In this document: in pieces, positions 1 through 8,054 of the stretch | Position numbering within the stretch: position 1 is the stretch's first letter | Layout of the letters: every line of letters starts with the position of its first letter | Source of the DNA: Acidobacteriaceae bacterium | Lineage (GTDB): Bacteria; Acidobacteriota; Terriglobia; Terriglobales; Acidobacteriaceae | Reading direction: 5' to 3' | Length of the DNA stretch: 64,000 nt | Assembly (NCBI GenBank): GCA_021323655.1 | Contig: JAJPKO010000037.1 | Span: 124,001 to 188,000 of the forward strand | Program-made: the position numbers and the translations under genes | The notes under the pieces: generated by a model | What the model was told of the DNA's origin: nothing | The model's database searches: none | What the model saw: only the letters and a program-made list of their open reading frames with translations

Positions 1-290
1 TGCAGCTTCCCCAATACGTCGCCAGAACCGATGCGAAAGATCCCATACTTTCTCCGCTATTTTCTGATCTGCGCGGCATGCCGCCCACTCTTTTCGTCAC
101 CAGCACACGCGACCTTCTACTGAGCGGCACCGTCATCCTCCATCAGGCCTTTCTTAAGGCCGGGGCAGACGCGCAGCTCGTCGTCTTTGAGGGTCTGCCC
201 CATGCCTTCTGGAACAACGTAGACCTTCCCGAATCACGCGATGCCGATGAGATCATGGCGCACTTCTTCGATACCCACCTGGGAAAATGA
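1..290 (+). CDS. Alpha/beta hydrolase (fold-3 esterase), C-terminal part
   Basis: This is the last ~95 residues of a protein that begins before the window; the open frame runs from base 3 without a stop until TGA at 288-290. The segment has the end of the HSL/Aes-type alpha/beta-hydrolase fold: a beta strand ending in FVTSTRDLL, where the Asp is the expected acidic member of the triad, and GLPHAFW, where the His is the expected catalytic base. The nucleophile serine lies outside the window. The family hydrolyses short-chain carboxylic esters. Only the C-terminus is seen, so substrate and localisation cannot be judged. Confidence 0.75.
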   Translation, partial: QLPQYVARTDAKDPILSPLFSDLRGMPPTLFVTSTRDLLLSGTVILHQAFLKAGADAQLVVFEGLPHAFWNNVDLPESRDADEIMAHFFDTHLGK

Positions 291-337
291 CCCTGCTGGA
301 TATGCACACCGTACCCTGCGATACTTGAATCAGAGCC

Positions 338-1129
338 ATGGCGGAAGTTTGTGCGAAGTGTGATGGAATGGGCATGCGTGTCGTCGCCCGCCCCGATGGA
401 ACCAGTGCTGCTGAACCCTGCGAGTGTCAGCAGGCGCGCCGCGTCGCGCGCCTGCTGGATCGCGCCAAAATTCCCCCCAGATACAAGCACTGCACCTTGC
501 AAAGTTTCGAGGTCGGCCGCCACTCGCATGAATCTCTGCGCGCCGCATTTATCATGGCCGATAGGTTCGTCACCGCATACCCCCTTGAAACCGATGGCAA
601 AGGGCTGCTCTTCACAGGCTCCATGGGCGTCGGCAAAACTCATCTTGCCGTCGGCCTGCTGCACGCCCTGATCACCGAACGCGGCGCACGCGGCCTTTTC
701 TGCGATTACCGCGAGCTGCTCAAGCAGATTCAGGAATCCTACAATCCATCCACCCACATCACCGAGCTTCAGGTGCTCCAGCCCATCTTCGATGCTGAAG
801 TCCTGCTCATTGACGATCTCGGATACATCAAGCCCACCGAGTGGGTGTGGGACACCGTCGCACTGATTCTCAACGCCCGCTACAACGCCAGACGGACCAC
901 CCTCATCACTACAAACTACCCTAATCTTCCCGCCGCTGGCGCATCCGGCGGACAGGAATCAACTCCTGCCAGCCGCGAGCGCAGAATGGCAGACTCCGTG
1001 ATGCGCGAAGAATCCCTCGGCGACCGCATTGGCGAACGCATGCGCTCCCGGCTGATGGAAATGTGCGTCGAAATAAGAATGGAAGGAAAAGACCTACGCC
1101 AAACCGTAAAGCGCGCCCGCTTCTCCTGA
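338..1129 (+). CDS. DnaC/IstB-like AAA+ ATPase with N-terminal zinc finger
   Basis: 263 residues. An N-terminal Cys4 cluster (C5-x2-C8 and C28-x-C30) suggests a small zinc-binding module. The AAA+ core has Walker A GSMGVGKT at residues ~94-101 and Walker B VLLIDDLGY at ~155, followed by a sensor-like TTNYP. A late GDRIGERMRSRLME segment is typical of DnaC/DnaI-type helicase loaders and IstB. Family members load replicative helicase or assist transposition; with no transposase or terminal repeats beside it, a housekeeping helicase-loader role is more likely. It stands alone, 30 bp upstream of the asparaginase on the same strand. The exact DNA-handling partner is unknown. Confidence 0.8.
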   Translation: MAEVCAKCDGMGMRVVARPDGTSAAEPCECQQARRVARLLDRAKIPPRYKHCTLQSFEVGRHSHESLRAAFIMADRFVTAYPLETDGKGLLFTGSMGVGKTHLAVGLLHALITERGARGLFCDYRELLKQIQESYNPSTHITELQVLQPIFDAEVLLIDDLGYIKPTEWVWDTVALILNARYNARRTTLITTNYPNLPAAGASGGQESTPASRERRMADSVMREESLGDRIGERMRSRLMEMCVEIRMEGKDLRQTVKRARFS

Positions 1130-1159
1130 TATCGTAAAATCTGCTTTCACGGAGCAGAC

Positions 1160-2371
1160 ATGATGACAAGGCGTGACTTTCTTTCGCAGGCAGCCGTCAC
1201 CGCCGCAGGCCTCGTATCCATTCCATCCCCGGCCCAGTCGGCCGAAAGTGTCAAACACCTCGCTCCGCCGCAAAAACCCGTCATCGTCACCCGCGAAACC
1301 GGCGACAACACCATAGACGAAGCTTACAAAATGCTCCTCGATGGCGCTGACACACTCGACGTCTGCAATCACATCTGCATGGGCCGCGAAGACGACCCCA
1401 ACGATCGCAGCGTTGGCTATGGCGGTCTGCCTAATGAAGACGGCATCGTCGAGCTTGACGCCTGCTGTATGCACGGCCCTACGCGCACAGCCGGCTCCGT
1501 TGGCGCCATCCAGAACATTCGCCACGCTAGCCTCGTCGCCCGTCTTATTATGGAACGTTCCGGTCACGTCATGCTCACTGGCCTGGGTGCCGAGCACTTC
1601 GCCGTCATGTATGGCTTCAAACGTGAGGACCTCCTCACCGATGACGCCCGCAAAATGTGGCTTCTATGGAAGGAAAGCCGCTCCAGCCAGAATTTCTGGG
1701 GACCGCCGATGTCCGCGCCCGGCGGAAAGGACGCAAACCCCGCTCCCTCTCTCAACCACAGCGCAATTCCCCTCCATCCCGGTCCGAAATGGGCTGAGCT
1801 GATCCGCGCCCGCTCGCAGCAGCTCACGGCCATGGCTGCCGATCTTGGCATCCCCGAACACAAGCGCGCAACTGCCGTCAATCAGATACTCTGGCCCACC
1901 ACAGGCACCATCCACGTCTCCGTCGTAAACACAAAAGGCGAGATGTCCGGAGCGACCTCTACCTCAGGCCAGGCATTCAAAATCGCAGGCAGGCTAGGTG
2001 ACTCGCCCATCATTGGCGCGGGCTGCTACACCGACCAGGACATCGGCTCCGCAGGGGCAACGGGTTCAGGCGAAGAGAACATGAAGGTTTCTGGCGCGCA
2101 TACTATTGTCGAGCTGATGCGCCAAGGCATGTCTCCCAAAGATGCAGGACTTGAGGCCCTCCGCCGCATCGCCCGCAACTACAACGGAGATATGACCAAA
2201 CTCCGCTACCTCGACATGATCTACTATATTGTTCGTAAAGACGGGGCGTACGCCGACTGCTCACTCTGGAGCACAACCGCCAGCGGCACACCAAAGGTCT
2301 TCGTGGTACACAATGGCGCAAAACGCATTGAGAACTGCGCCTTCCTGCTGACCGGCACAACCACAAACTGA
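1160..2371 (+). CDS. N4-(beta-N-acetylglucosaminyl)-L-asparaginase family Ntn-hydrolase, Tat-exported
   Basis: 403 residues. The N-terminus MMTRRDFLSQAAVTAAG is a twin-arginine signal, so a periplasmic enzyme is expected. The body matches the glycosylasparaginase/isoaspartyl peptidase family: CMHGPTRTAGSVGA early on, then the autocleavage site TTGT-IHVSVVN with Thr ~250 as the nucleophile of the beta subunit, followed by TSTSGQAFKIAGRLGDSPI and GATGSGEENM, which form the substrate pocket in the family. Cleavage after Gly resembles plant-type asparaginases rather than the His-Asp-Thr site of lysosomal glycosylasparaginase. The reaction would be hydrolysis of an Asn amide or N-glycosyl bond to Asp; the natural substrate is not evident. 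Confidence 0.85.
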   Translation: MMTRRDFLSQAAVTAAGLVSIPSPAQSAESVKHLAPPQKPVIVTRETGDNTIDEAYKMLLDGADTLDVCNHICMGREDDPNDRSVGYGGLPNEDGIVELDACCMHGPTRTAGSVGAIQNIRHASLVARLIMERSGHVMLTGLGAEHFAVMYGFKREDLLTDDARKMWLLWKESRSSQNFWGPPMSAPGGKDANPAPSLNHSAIPLHPGPKWAELIRARSQQLTAMAADLGIPEHKRATAVNQILWPTTGTIHVSVVNTKGEMSGATSTSGQAFKIAGRLGDSPIIGAGCYTDQDIGSAGATGSGEENMKVSGAHTIVELMRQGMSPKDAGLEALRRIARNYNGDMTKLRYLDMIYYIVRKDGAYADCSLWSTTASGTPKVFVVHNGAKRIENCAFLLTGTTTN

Positions 2372-2413
2372 AAAGAAACAGGCAATCATCAGACTTAAAG
2401 AAACCAGAGAGGT

Positions 2414-2677
2414 CTACCGCGCCGCCCGAACCGGCTTCTTCTGCCGAGGCCTTACGGCGCTCTCCTCCGCCCGCGATGCCCCACCGCCCGATTGCTGGTC
2501 CATCCAGTCATCCAGTCGCGACTTCTTGAACCGCCAGCGGTTTCCCAGCTTGAAAGCTGGGACAAAACTTTCCGAAGCATACTTATAGAGAGTGTCTGAA
2601 CTGATGCCCAGGTAATCTGCTGCCTGCCTGATGTCCATGACCTCCCGGATCTCGTTGCGCGCCACCGACGTCTTCAT
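2414..2677 (-). CDS. Excisionase-type helix-turn-helix protein (HTH_17)
   Basis: 87 residues. Residues ~15-62 read as the MerR-like excisionase fold: MDIRQAADYLGISSDTLYKY, a basic stretch AFKLGNRWRFKKS and the closing LDDWMDQ. This domain binds DNA in phage excisionases and in many small stand-alone regulators. The C-terminal ~25 residues are basic and low-complexity (RPRQKKPVRAAR). No integrase or phage gene is near, so a regulatory role is more plausible than excision. It is convergent with the asparaginase gene, with 42 bp between stops. Target genes cannot be told. Confidence 0.75.
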   Translation of the reverse strand: MKTSVARNEIREVMDIRQAADYLGISSDTLYKYASESFVPAFKLGNRWRFKKSRLDDWMDQQSGGGASRAEESAVRPRQKKPVRAAR

Positions 2678-2895
2678 ACAACCTTCCCTCTCAGTATCAG
2701 AGTAAGATGCCAGAGCAAATTTACCCAGCCTTGTGCTTATACCCTGTTTTCAGGGACAAATTCAAGAACTTTTCAGGTCTCAACCGACTGTTTCAGGCTC
2801 TTGCAGTAAAATATGCTGGTTTTCACTGTTAACTATCTTGGTTCAAGCTTGGCGGCCAGATAAAGTACTACCTGCACAAGATTCAGTAAACAACA

Positions 2896-2922
2896 GAAAA
2901 AGCTGGAGATAATCTCTCCAGC
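2896..2922 (-). terminator. Rho-independent terminator after the phosphofructokinase gene
   Basis: Read on the minus strand, a perfect 8-bp stem GCTGGAGA / TCTCCAGC with a 5-nt loop is followed directly by TTTTT. It lies 28 bp beyond the pfk stop codon, in the right orientation. Confidence 0.85.
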
Positions 2923-2949
2923 CCCTCATACCTCCCTGGAAAGTCCCTG

Positions 2950-3984
2950 CTAGACCTTCGGCTCCAGTCCGTTCAGTATCTCCAGGAAATGGTCATCCAC
3001 CGTGCGGTTCTTTGAGATGGCCTCTTCCAGCGGAATGTCCTTGATCTCTGTCCCGCGCAGCACCACCAGGCGTCCAAAGTTCCCCTTGTGAACCAGATCA
3101 ATCGCTGCCTGACCATAACGGGTCGAAAGCATCCGGTCATAGGCCGTCGGAGTACCGCCGCGCTGGGTGTGTCCCAGGTTGACCGAGCGGGTCTCGTACC
3201 CGGTCTTCTCTTCAATCAGTTCCGCCAGGGCCTGGGCGACTCCGCCCAGACGGGCATGCCCGAAGCTGTCTACCTTGCCGCCAACGGTGGCCTGTCCGCC
3301 GGTGGGCAACTTCGCGCCTTCAGCCACAACAACAATGCCATACTTCTTGCCGTGGTCATGGTTGTACTTCAGCAGCTTGCAGACATGGTCAATATCAATC
3401 GGCTTTTCGGGAAGCAGCACGGCATGGGCTCCTCCAGCCACTCCGGCTGTCAGAGCAATCCAGCCCGCATCGCGGCCCATCACTTCGCACACGATCACGC
3501 GGTTGTGAGCTTCGGCGGTGGTGTGCAGGCGGTCAATGGCTTCCGTTGCAATCGAAACGGCGGTATCAAAGCCAAAGCAGGCATCCGTGCCATACAGGTC
3601 GTTATCAATGGTCTTCGGCACGCCCACGCCGGGAACCCCGGCCTTCACCAAGGCGTTCATCACCGACTGCGTGTCGTCACCACCAATGGCAATCAGCGCG
3701 TCAATCTTGTTGGCCTTCAGGTTGGCCACGCACTTCTCAATTCCGCCTTCAATCTTGCGGACATTAGTGCGCGAGGTGCGCAGGATCGTGCCCCCCTGGT
3801 CCAGAATGCCATCCACGGCCTCGATGGTCAGCGGCGTCATCAGGTTTTCGAGCACCCCGCGCCAGCCCTCCAAAAAACCGACAAACTCGTCTCCGTAGTG
3901 GAAGATCCCCTTCTTCACCACGGCATGAATCACCGCATTCAGACCGGGACAGTCCCCGCCTCCAGTAAGCAGACCAACTCGCAT
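2950..3984 (-). CDS. pfp: 6-phosphofructokinase, predicted pyrophosphate-dependent
   Basis: 344 residues from ATG at 3984, chosen because GGAGAAGACAGG sits just upstream; the ORF-track start 15 codons earlier has no such site. The family core is complete: GGGDCPGLN at the N-terminus, IGGDDT at 101-105, PKTIDND at 123-129 with the catalytic-base Asp127, and MGRDAGW. The chain numbers like E. coli PfkA, and residue 104 is Asp and 124 is Lys. ATP enzymes have Gly at both, whereas Asp104/Lys124 marks PPi-dependent enzymes. The reaction would be reversible fructose-6-phosphate + PPi to fructose-1,6-bisphosphate + Pi in the cytoplasm. Phosphate-donor choice is inferred from these residues only. Confidence 0.88.
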   Translation of the reverse strand: MRVGLLTGGGDCPGLNAVIHAVVKKGIFHYGDEFVGFLEGWRGVLENLMTPLTIEAVDGILDQGGTILRTSRTNVRKIEGGIEKCVANLKANKIDALIAIGGDDTQSVMNALVKAGVPGVGVPKTIDNDLYGTDACFGFDTAVSIATEAIDRLHTTAEAHNRVIVCEVMGRDAGWIALTAGVAGGAHAVLLPEKPIDIDHVCKLLKYNHDHGKKYGIVVVAEGAKLPTGGQATVGGKVDSFGHARLGGVAQALAELIEEKTGYETRSVNLGHTQRGGTPTAYDRMLSTRYGQAAIDLVHKGNFGRLVVLRGTEIKDIPLEEAISKNRTVDDHFLEILNGLEPKV

Positions 3985-4052
3985 TTTCCTGTCTTCTCCT
4001 TTAAAAAATGTGTCCGGATTCGCTTCCAATTTCAGGAAAAACTTCTACAGCC

Positions 4053-4082
4053 ATCATAGCTGCCGGACACGGCCAGGGACAA
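4053..4082 (-). promoter_or_regulatory. Candidate sigma-70 promoter of the phosphofructokinase gene
   Basis: On the minus strand TTGTCC (4077-4082) and TATGAT (4053-4058) are separated by 18 bp, about 70 bp upstream of the pfk ATG. The -10 hexamer matches consensus at five of six positions. Prediction by eye only. Confidence 0.45.
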
Positions 4083-4215
4083 ATCTCCGGAACTGAGCCA
4101 TCCGGCTTCTGCCCGACGCTCAGTACTCATCGTCAAAAGCGACCAGAGATGCGCCTGTAGCTTCAGCAAGTTGCGCCGCGAAACTGTATGGCCTCTGGCT
4201 TCTCCTCAGATCAAA

Positions 4216-5073
4216 TCAATTACTGTAATGGTGGAAAAAGGGCGAAGTGTATCGCGATTTTTTTCTGTCATGAAGCCCCAGCGTTCTTGAAATGTCCGCC
4301 AAGCAGCGCATCAGCTTCTCTGCAATCCCGGGGACGCTTTGAACAGTGATACGCGATGTCGGCCCGGAAACACTCACCGCCGCAATAGGATAACGATTAA
4401 CATCAAAAATCGGAGCGCCTACGCAACGAACCCCTGTTTCAATCTCTTCATCATCTATCGCAAAACCGCGCTTTTTCACGCGCTCCAATGACTTCATCAA
4501 TGCCTCACGTGAGCAGAGTGTCTTCGGTGTGAGCCGCGTAAATTTGACCTTGCTGATAATGTCCTCTCGCTGCTCTTCCGGCAAAAACGCCAGCATTGCT
4601 TTCCCAAGCGACGTGCAATATACGGGATTGGATGTTCCCGTGCGCGAAGTCATGCATACTCTGCGGTTTGGTTCTACTTTGTCCAGATAGACCACTCTCG
4701 TTTTCTGTAAGACACCCAAATGAACAGTCTCACCTACTTCCATTGAGAGCCGCCGAAAGAACAGCTGCACCCGTTCGCGGAGATCAATCTGCTCCACTGC
4801 TCTGTTGCCCAATTCATAGAGCTTCAACCCCAGGCGAAATCGGCCTTCTGATGTGCGTTCAATCAGAGAGGTCCTTTCCAGCACAATGAGCGATCGGTGC
4901 GCAGTACTTTTGTGCAGCCCCATACGCGCGCAAATTTCCGCCAGACTTAACGGAACATCGCTTTCGCTCAGCATCTCCAGCATGGCCACCACCCTGTCAA
5001 TGCTTTGCAGTTGATACGGGTCCGCATGCTTGTTGATTCCAGTTGTAGGCGTCGAAATTGCTACCGCATTCAT
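4216..5073 (-). CDS. IclR-family transcriptional regulator (KdgR-like)
   Basis: 285 residues from ATG 5073, preceded by the strong site AAAGGGAGGAGGG. The N-terminal winged helix (QSIDRVVAMLEML through LHKSTAHRSLIVLE, ~residues 20-75) is the IclR DNA-binding domain. The C-terminal effector domain follows, with VYLDKVE, YCTSLGKAMLAFLPE and the GVRCVGAPIFD block. It lies 138 bp downstream of the kduD-like gene on the same strand, at the end of a KDG-degradation cluster. IclR proteins such as KdgR repress pectin and KDG genes and are released by a sugar-acid effector. This one is the obvious candidate to bind the GTACCG-N5-CGGTAC repeats seen upstream; that link is inference. Confidence 0.9.
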   Translation of the reverse strand: MNAVAISTPTTGINKHADPYQLQSIDRVVAMLEMLSESDVPLSLAEICARMGLHKSTAHRSLIVLERTSLIERTSEGRFRLGLKLYELGNRAVEQIDLRERVQLFFRRLSMEVGETVHLGVLQKTRVVYLDKVEPNRRVCMTSRTGTSNPVYCTSLGKAMLAFLPEEQREDIISKVKFTRLTPKTLCSREALMKSLERVKKRGFAIDDEEIETGVRCVGAPIFDVNRYPIAAVSVSGPTSRITVQSVPGIAEKLMRCLADISRTLGLHDRKKSRYTSPFFHHYSN

Positions 5074-5211
5074 AACCCTCCTCCCTTTGCTGAACGCACT
5101 CTGATCAACCGGGCGCCCTCTACCCATATACCAGCTAAGATTTCGCCTGCCTTCGCAGGCCTGCTTCGGTATTTCCGAAGGTATGCTGTTCTCGCACGCT
5201 ACTTTGATCTC

Positions 5212-5976
5212 TTAGCGCGCCATCCATCCGCCATCCACTACCAGCACTTCTCCGCTTACATAATCGCTGGCTGATGAAGCCAGAAATACTGCAGCACCGG
5301 CCAGGTCTTCCGGTTCACCCCAACGCTGCGCGGGAATACGTTCAAGAATCTGACGATTTCGGCTCTCGTCTTTCTGAAGGGCCTCTGTGTTCTCAGTCCT
5401 GAAATACCCAGGCGCAATTGCGTTTACCTGAATTCCTCGTCCTGCCCATTCATTTGCAAGCGCCTTTGTAAGTTGCGCCACCCCACCCTTGGACGCCGAA
5501 TACGCGGGTACGCGAATTCCACCCTGGAACGAAAGCAGTGAAGCAATATTAATGATCTTTCCTCGGCCCAGCTTCAGCATCTCTTTTCCAGCAAGCTGGG
5601 ACAACCGGAAGACACTCGTAAGGTTTACCTGCAGAACTGTATTCCACGCCGTAGACTCATAATCTTCAGCAGCATTGCGGTAAATCATCCCGGCATTGTT
5701 CACCAGAATGTCTGGCGTTCCCATCGCAGCAGAAACAAGAGTAAAAAGTTTTTCAGCACCATCAGGCAAGCTCAGATCGGCAGAAAAGCTCTGCGATTTT
5801 TGCCCCATCGTTTGAATCTGCTTTGCCGTTGCATCCGCTGAACGCCTGTTTCCGTGGCATGCAACTGAGGCGCCCGCTTCTGCAAGAGCAACAGCAATCG
5901 CAGCGCCCAATCCACTTGCCGAACCTGTAACTAAAGCTGTCTTTCCATCTAAGCGAAACCGATCCAGTATTCCCAT
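5212..5976 (-). CDS. kduD: SDR oxidoreductase, KduD-like (2-dehydro-3-deoxygluconate 5-dehydrogenase)
   Basis: 254 residues, the standard classical SDR length. Cofactor motif TGSASGLG at ~18-25, NNAG at ~91, catalytic Ser in NIASLLS, and YSASK supplying Tyr and Lys. KduD interconverts 2,5-diketo-3-deoxygluconate and KDG with NAD(H); the neighbours KDG kinase and KDPG aldolase fit that step. An alginate-type DEH reductase is an equally possible SDR role in such a cluster. The ATG lies 108 bp downstream of an inverted repeat and about 80 bp downstream of a TATAAA box, suggesting its own regulated promoter besides read-through from eda. Confidence 0.85.
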   Translation of the reverse strand: MGILDRFRLDGKTALVTGSASGLGAAIAVALAEAGASVACHGNRRSADATAKQIQTMGQKSQSFSADLSLPDGAEKLFTLVSAAMGTPDILVNNAGMIYRNAAEDYESTAWNTVLQVNLTSVFRLSQLAGKEMLKLGRGKIINIASLLSFQGGIRVPAYSASKGGVAQLTKALANEWAGRGIQVNAIAPGYFRTENTEALQKDESRNRQILERIPAQRWGEPEDLAGAAVFLASSASDYVSGEVLVVDGGWMAR

Positions 5977-6083
5977 GAATAACTACTTACGTTTCTTTGC
6001 TTTTTGATGTTAAGCATTCTTTTTTATTAGAAAAACGATAGTCAATGGCTACAGATTTATAAGGTTTCATTTTTGCGAGAATT

Positions 6084-6100
6084 GTACCGTAATGCGGTAC
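6084..6100. promoter_or_regulatory. Candidate operator upstream of kduD
   Basis: 17-bp inverted repeat GTACCG-TAATG-CGGTAC with perfect 6-bp arms. It sits between the eda stop and the kduD start, about 22 bp upstream of a TATAAA box read on the minus strand, so roughly at the -35 position. The same arms and spacing recur upstream of the KDG kinase gene. Confidence 0.6.
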
Positions 6101-6111
6101 GCGTGCAGGAA

Positions 6112-6759
6112 TTAAGAAGCTCGTGTCTGCCGGATGATTTCCAGATACGCCCGCGCCGCATTCGTCACCAGGTGCTGCTTCCCTTCTGCTATCGCCTTGG
6201 CATTTACCAGATCTGCGCCAACACCGAGGGCACGCGCCCCGGCCTTTAAAAAATCTGCCGCTGTCTGCTGTGTAACTCCACCCGTTGGTATCAACTGCAA
6301 TTGTGGAAACGGCGCAAGGAGTGCCTTCAGATAATCGGCGCCTCCCATTGCCGAACACGGAAATACCTTCACGTAATCGGCTCCCACATTCCATGCGGTA
6401 ATGATCTCTGTCGGTGTCAGTGCTCCCGGAATCGAAACCTTCCCTGCTTTCTTTGTTTCCGCAATAACTTCAGGATGCAGGCTGGGGCTCACAACAAATT
6501 CCGCTCCAGCATCAATTGTGGATGCTGCCTGTTCAGCCGTCGTCACTGTTCCTGAGCCAAGAAGCAGTTTTCCCGCATACACCCTCTTCAATTCGCGCAG
6601 TAGTTCTATCGCTCCAGGAACCGTCATGGTCACTTCAACGACGGTCACACCACCTGCGACCATGGCTTCTACCAATGCGTGGCCCTCTGCCGCGGACTTC
6701 GCACGCAATACGGGAACCAACCCAACCCGCTCAATCTCTGACTTAACCGCAGCCGACAT
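6112..6759 (-). CDS. eda: KDPG aldolase (2-dehydro-3-deoxyphosphogluconate aldolase)
   Basis: 215 residues from ATG 6759, with AGAGGAAG just upstream; the ORF-track start adds 23 residues unlike the family. Class I aldolase TIM barrel: the VEVTM strand carries the proton-transfer Glu, GSGTVTT forms part of the phosphate and substrate site, and DYVKVFPCSAMGG contains the Schiff-base Lys. GALTPTE and PTGGV complete the family pattern. It cleaves KDPG to pyruvate and glyceraldehyde-3-phosphate (it may also accept 4-hydroxy-2-oxoglutarate). It lies 97 bp downstream of the KDG kinase gene on the same strand and forms with it the lower Entner-Doudoroff route. Confidence 0.93.
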   Translation of the reverse strand: MSAAVKSEIERVGLVPVLRAKSAAEGHALVEAMVAGGVTVVEVTMTVPGAIELLRELKRVYAGKLLLGSGTVTTAEQAASTIDAGAEFVVSPSLHPEVIAETKKAGKVSIPGALTPTEIITAWNVGADYVKVFPCSAMGGADYLKALLAPFPQLQLIPTGGVTQQTAADFLKAGARALGVGADLVNAKAIAEGKQHLVTNAARAYLEIIRQTRAS

Positions 6760-6856
6760 ATCTTCCTCTGGTTTTAAAATTCGGTGTCTCGCCGTTTCCT
6801 GATACTGCAGGAAAAGAATAAAGGGCAAGGAGTCTAACTAAACTTTCAAAGGACAT

Positions 6857-7954
6857 TTACCGCGCAATTCTCGCCGAGCCACCCTTCATCACGCGCTCTA
6901 CCTCCACAAGCGTGGCCATACTTGTATCGCCCGGAGTCGTCATAGCCAGCGCCCCGTGAGCTATGCCGCATTGCACAGCCCATTCCACTGGCTTGCCTGC
7001 TAAAAACCCGTAAATCAACCCGGAAGCAAACGAATCCCCTCCTCCCACGCGATCAAGAACCTCAACATCGCGTTGTGCAACATGCACAATCTTATCCTGA
7101 TACAGTGCCATCGCGCCCCAGGCATTACGGCTCGCTGTATGCGCAATGCGTAATGTTGTTGCGATCATTTTTAGATTGGGATAGGCAGCGGCCACATCAC
7201 GCAGCATCTTTTCATAGCTGGCAAGCGGAAGTTCATTGAAATCTTCCGTTACTCCTTCAAGGTGAATGCCAAGCATCGCCGAAAAATCTTCTTCATTGCC
7301 AAGCAGCAGATCAACTTTGCTCACAAGCTCGCGGTTCACTTCCTGCGCTTTGACCTTTCCACCAATCGCCCTCCACAAAGATTCGCGGTAATTCAGATCA
7401 TAAGAGACAACAGTGCCGTGCTTTCTGGCTGCATCCATTGCTTCAGAAGCAACTTCCGGCGTTGTCTCAGAAAGCGCCGCAAAAATTCCTCCTGTGTGGA
7501 ACCACCGCGAACCATTCCCTGGTCCAAAGATCGTCTCCCATTCGAAATCGCCCTTCTTTACCTGAGAAATCGCAGTGTTGCCACGATCTGAGCATCCGAC
7601 GGCAGCGCGAACTCCATATCCACGCTCGGTAAAATTCAGTCCATTGCGCACTGTGCGGCCGACTCCATCGTATTTCACCCAGCGAAGGAGTGAAGTATCC
7701 ACACCGCCTTGCAGAATAAAGTCTTCCACGAGACGACCCACTGGATTGTCCGCAAAAGCTGTAGCCACCGCTGTCTTCAGTCCGAAGCAGCGGCGAAGTC
7801 CGCGGGCTACGTTGTATTCGCCTCCACCTTCCCATGCAGTAAAGTGCCGGGTCGTATGGATCCTTCCCTCACCCGGATCAAGCCGCAGCATCACCTCACC
7901 CAGGCTGATGTTGTCCCATCGGCAGGCTTCTTTCTTCAGAACAATTGCGCCCAT
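6857..7954 (-). CDS. kdgK: 2-keto-3-deoxygluconate kinase (PfkB family)
   Basis: 365 residues. The ATG has AAGGAGATGG directly upstream. PfkB (ribokinase) fold: an N-terminal LGEVMLRLDP strand, the GGGEYNVARGL signature for sugar binding, and the C-terminal VGGGDSFASGL motif with the catalytic Asp and anion hole. The fold alone would allow other sugar kinases. The assignment to KDG rests on the downstream KDPG aldolase and KduD-like gene, which would consume KDPG and supply KDG. First gene of the cluster, with a consensus TTGACA -35 box and an operator-like repeat between promoter and start codon, pointing to repression when substrate is absent. Confidence 0.85.
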   Translation of the reverse strand: MGAIVLKKEACRWDNISLGEVMLRLDPGEGRIHTTRHFTAWEGGGEYNVARGLRRCFGLKTAVATAFADNPVGRLVEDFILQGGVDTSLLRWVKYDGVGRTVRNGLNFTERGYGVRAAVGCSDRGNTAISQVKKGDFEWETIFGPGNGSRWFHTGGIFAALSETTPEVASEAMDAARKHGTVVSYDLNYRESLWRAIGGKVKAQEVNRELVSKVDLLLGNEEDFSAMLGIHLEGVTEDFNELPLASYEKMLRDVAAAYPNLKMIATTLRIAHTASRNAWGAMALYQDKIVHVAQRDVEVLDRVGGGDSFASGLIYGFLAGKPVEWAVQCGIAHGALAMTTPGDTSMATLVEVERVMKGGSARIAR

Positions 7955-7970
7955 CCATCTCCTTCCGAGC

Positions 7971-7987
7971 GTACCGATATCCGGTAC
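7971..7987. promoter_or_regulatory. Candidate operator upstream of kdgK
   Basis: 17-bp inverted repeat GTACCG-ATATC-CGGTAC, identical in arms and spacing to the one upstream of kduD. It lies 17 bp from the kdgK start, between the promoter and the ribosome-binding site, where a bound repressor would block transcription. A further half-site GTACC follows at 7991. Confidence 0.65.
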
Positions 7988-8014
7988 ACCGTACCATTAC
8001 TACCGTTGGAAGGA

Positions 8015-8044
8015 TTGGTAAACGTCTGCATGTACAGATGTCAA
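8015..8044 (-). promoter_or_regulatory. Candidate promoter of the kdgK-eda unit
   Basis: On the minus strand a perfect -35 box TTGACA (8039-8044) is followed after 18 bp by TACCAA (8015-8020), a weak -10. The operator-like repeat follows about 28 bp downstream. By eye only. Confidence 0.4.
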
Positions 8045-8054
8045 CCTCAGGGAC

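Noticed and set aside
338-1129. Reading the DnaC-like ATPase as the IstB helper of an IS21 element
   Set aside because: No IstA transposase, no terminal repeats around it, and the zinc-finger N-terminus fits host helicase-loader-like proteins better.
3088-4059. 323-residue plus-strand ORF opposite the phosphofructokinase
   Set aside because: Covers the enzyme gene antisense and runs into its promoter; no family resemblance.
5987-6394. 135-residue minus-strand ORF over the eda-kduD junction
   Set aside because: It is out of frame inside eda and crosses the operator region; no ribosome site or conserved motif.
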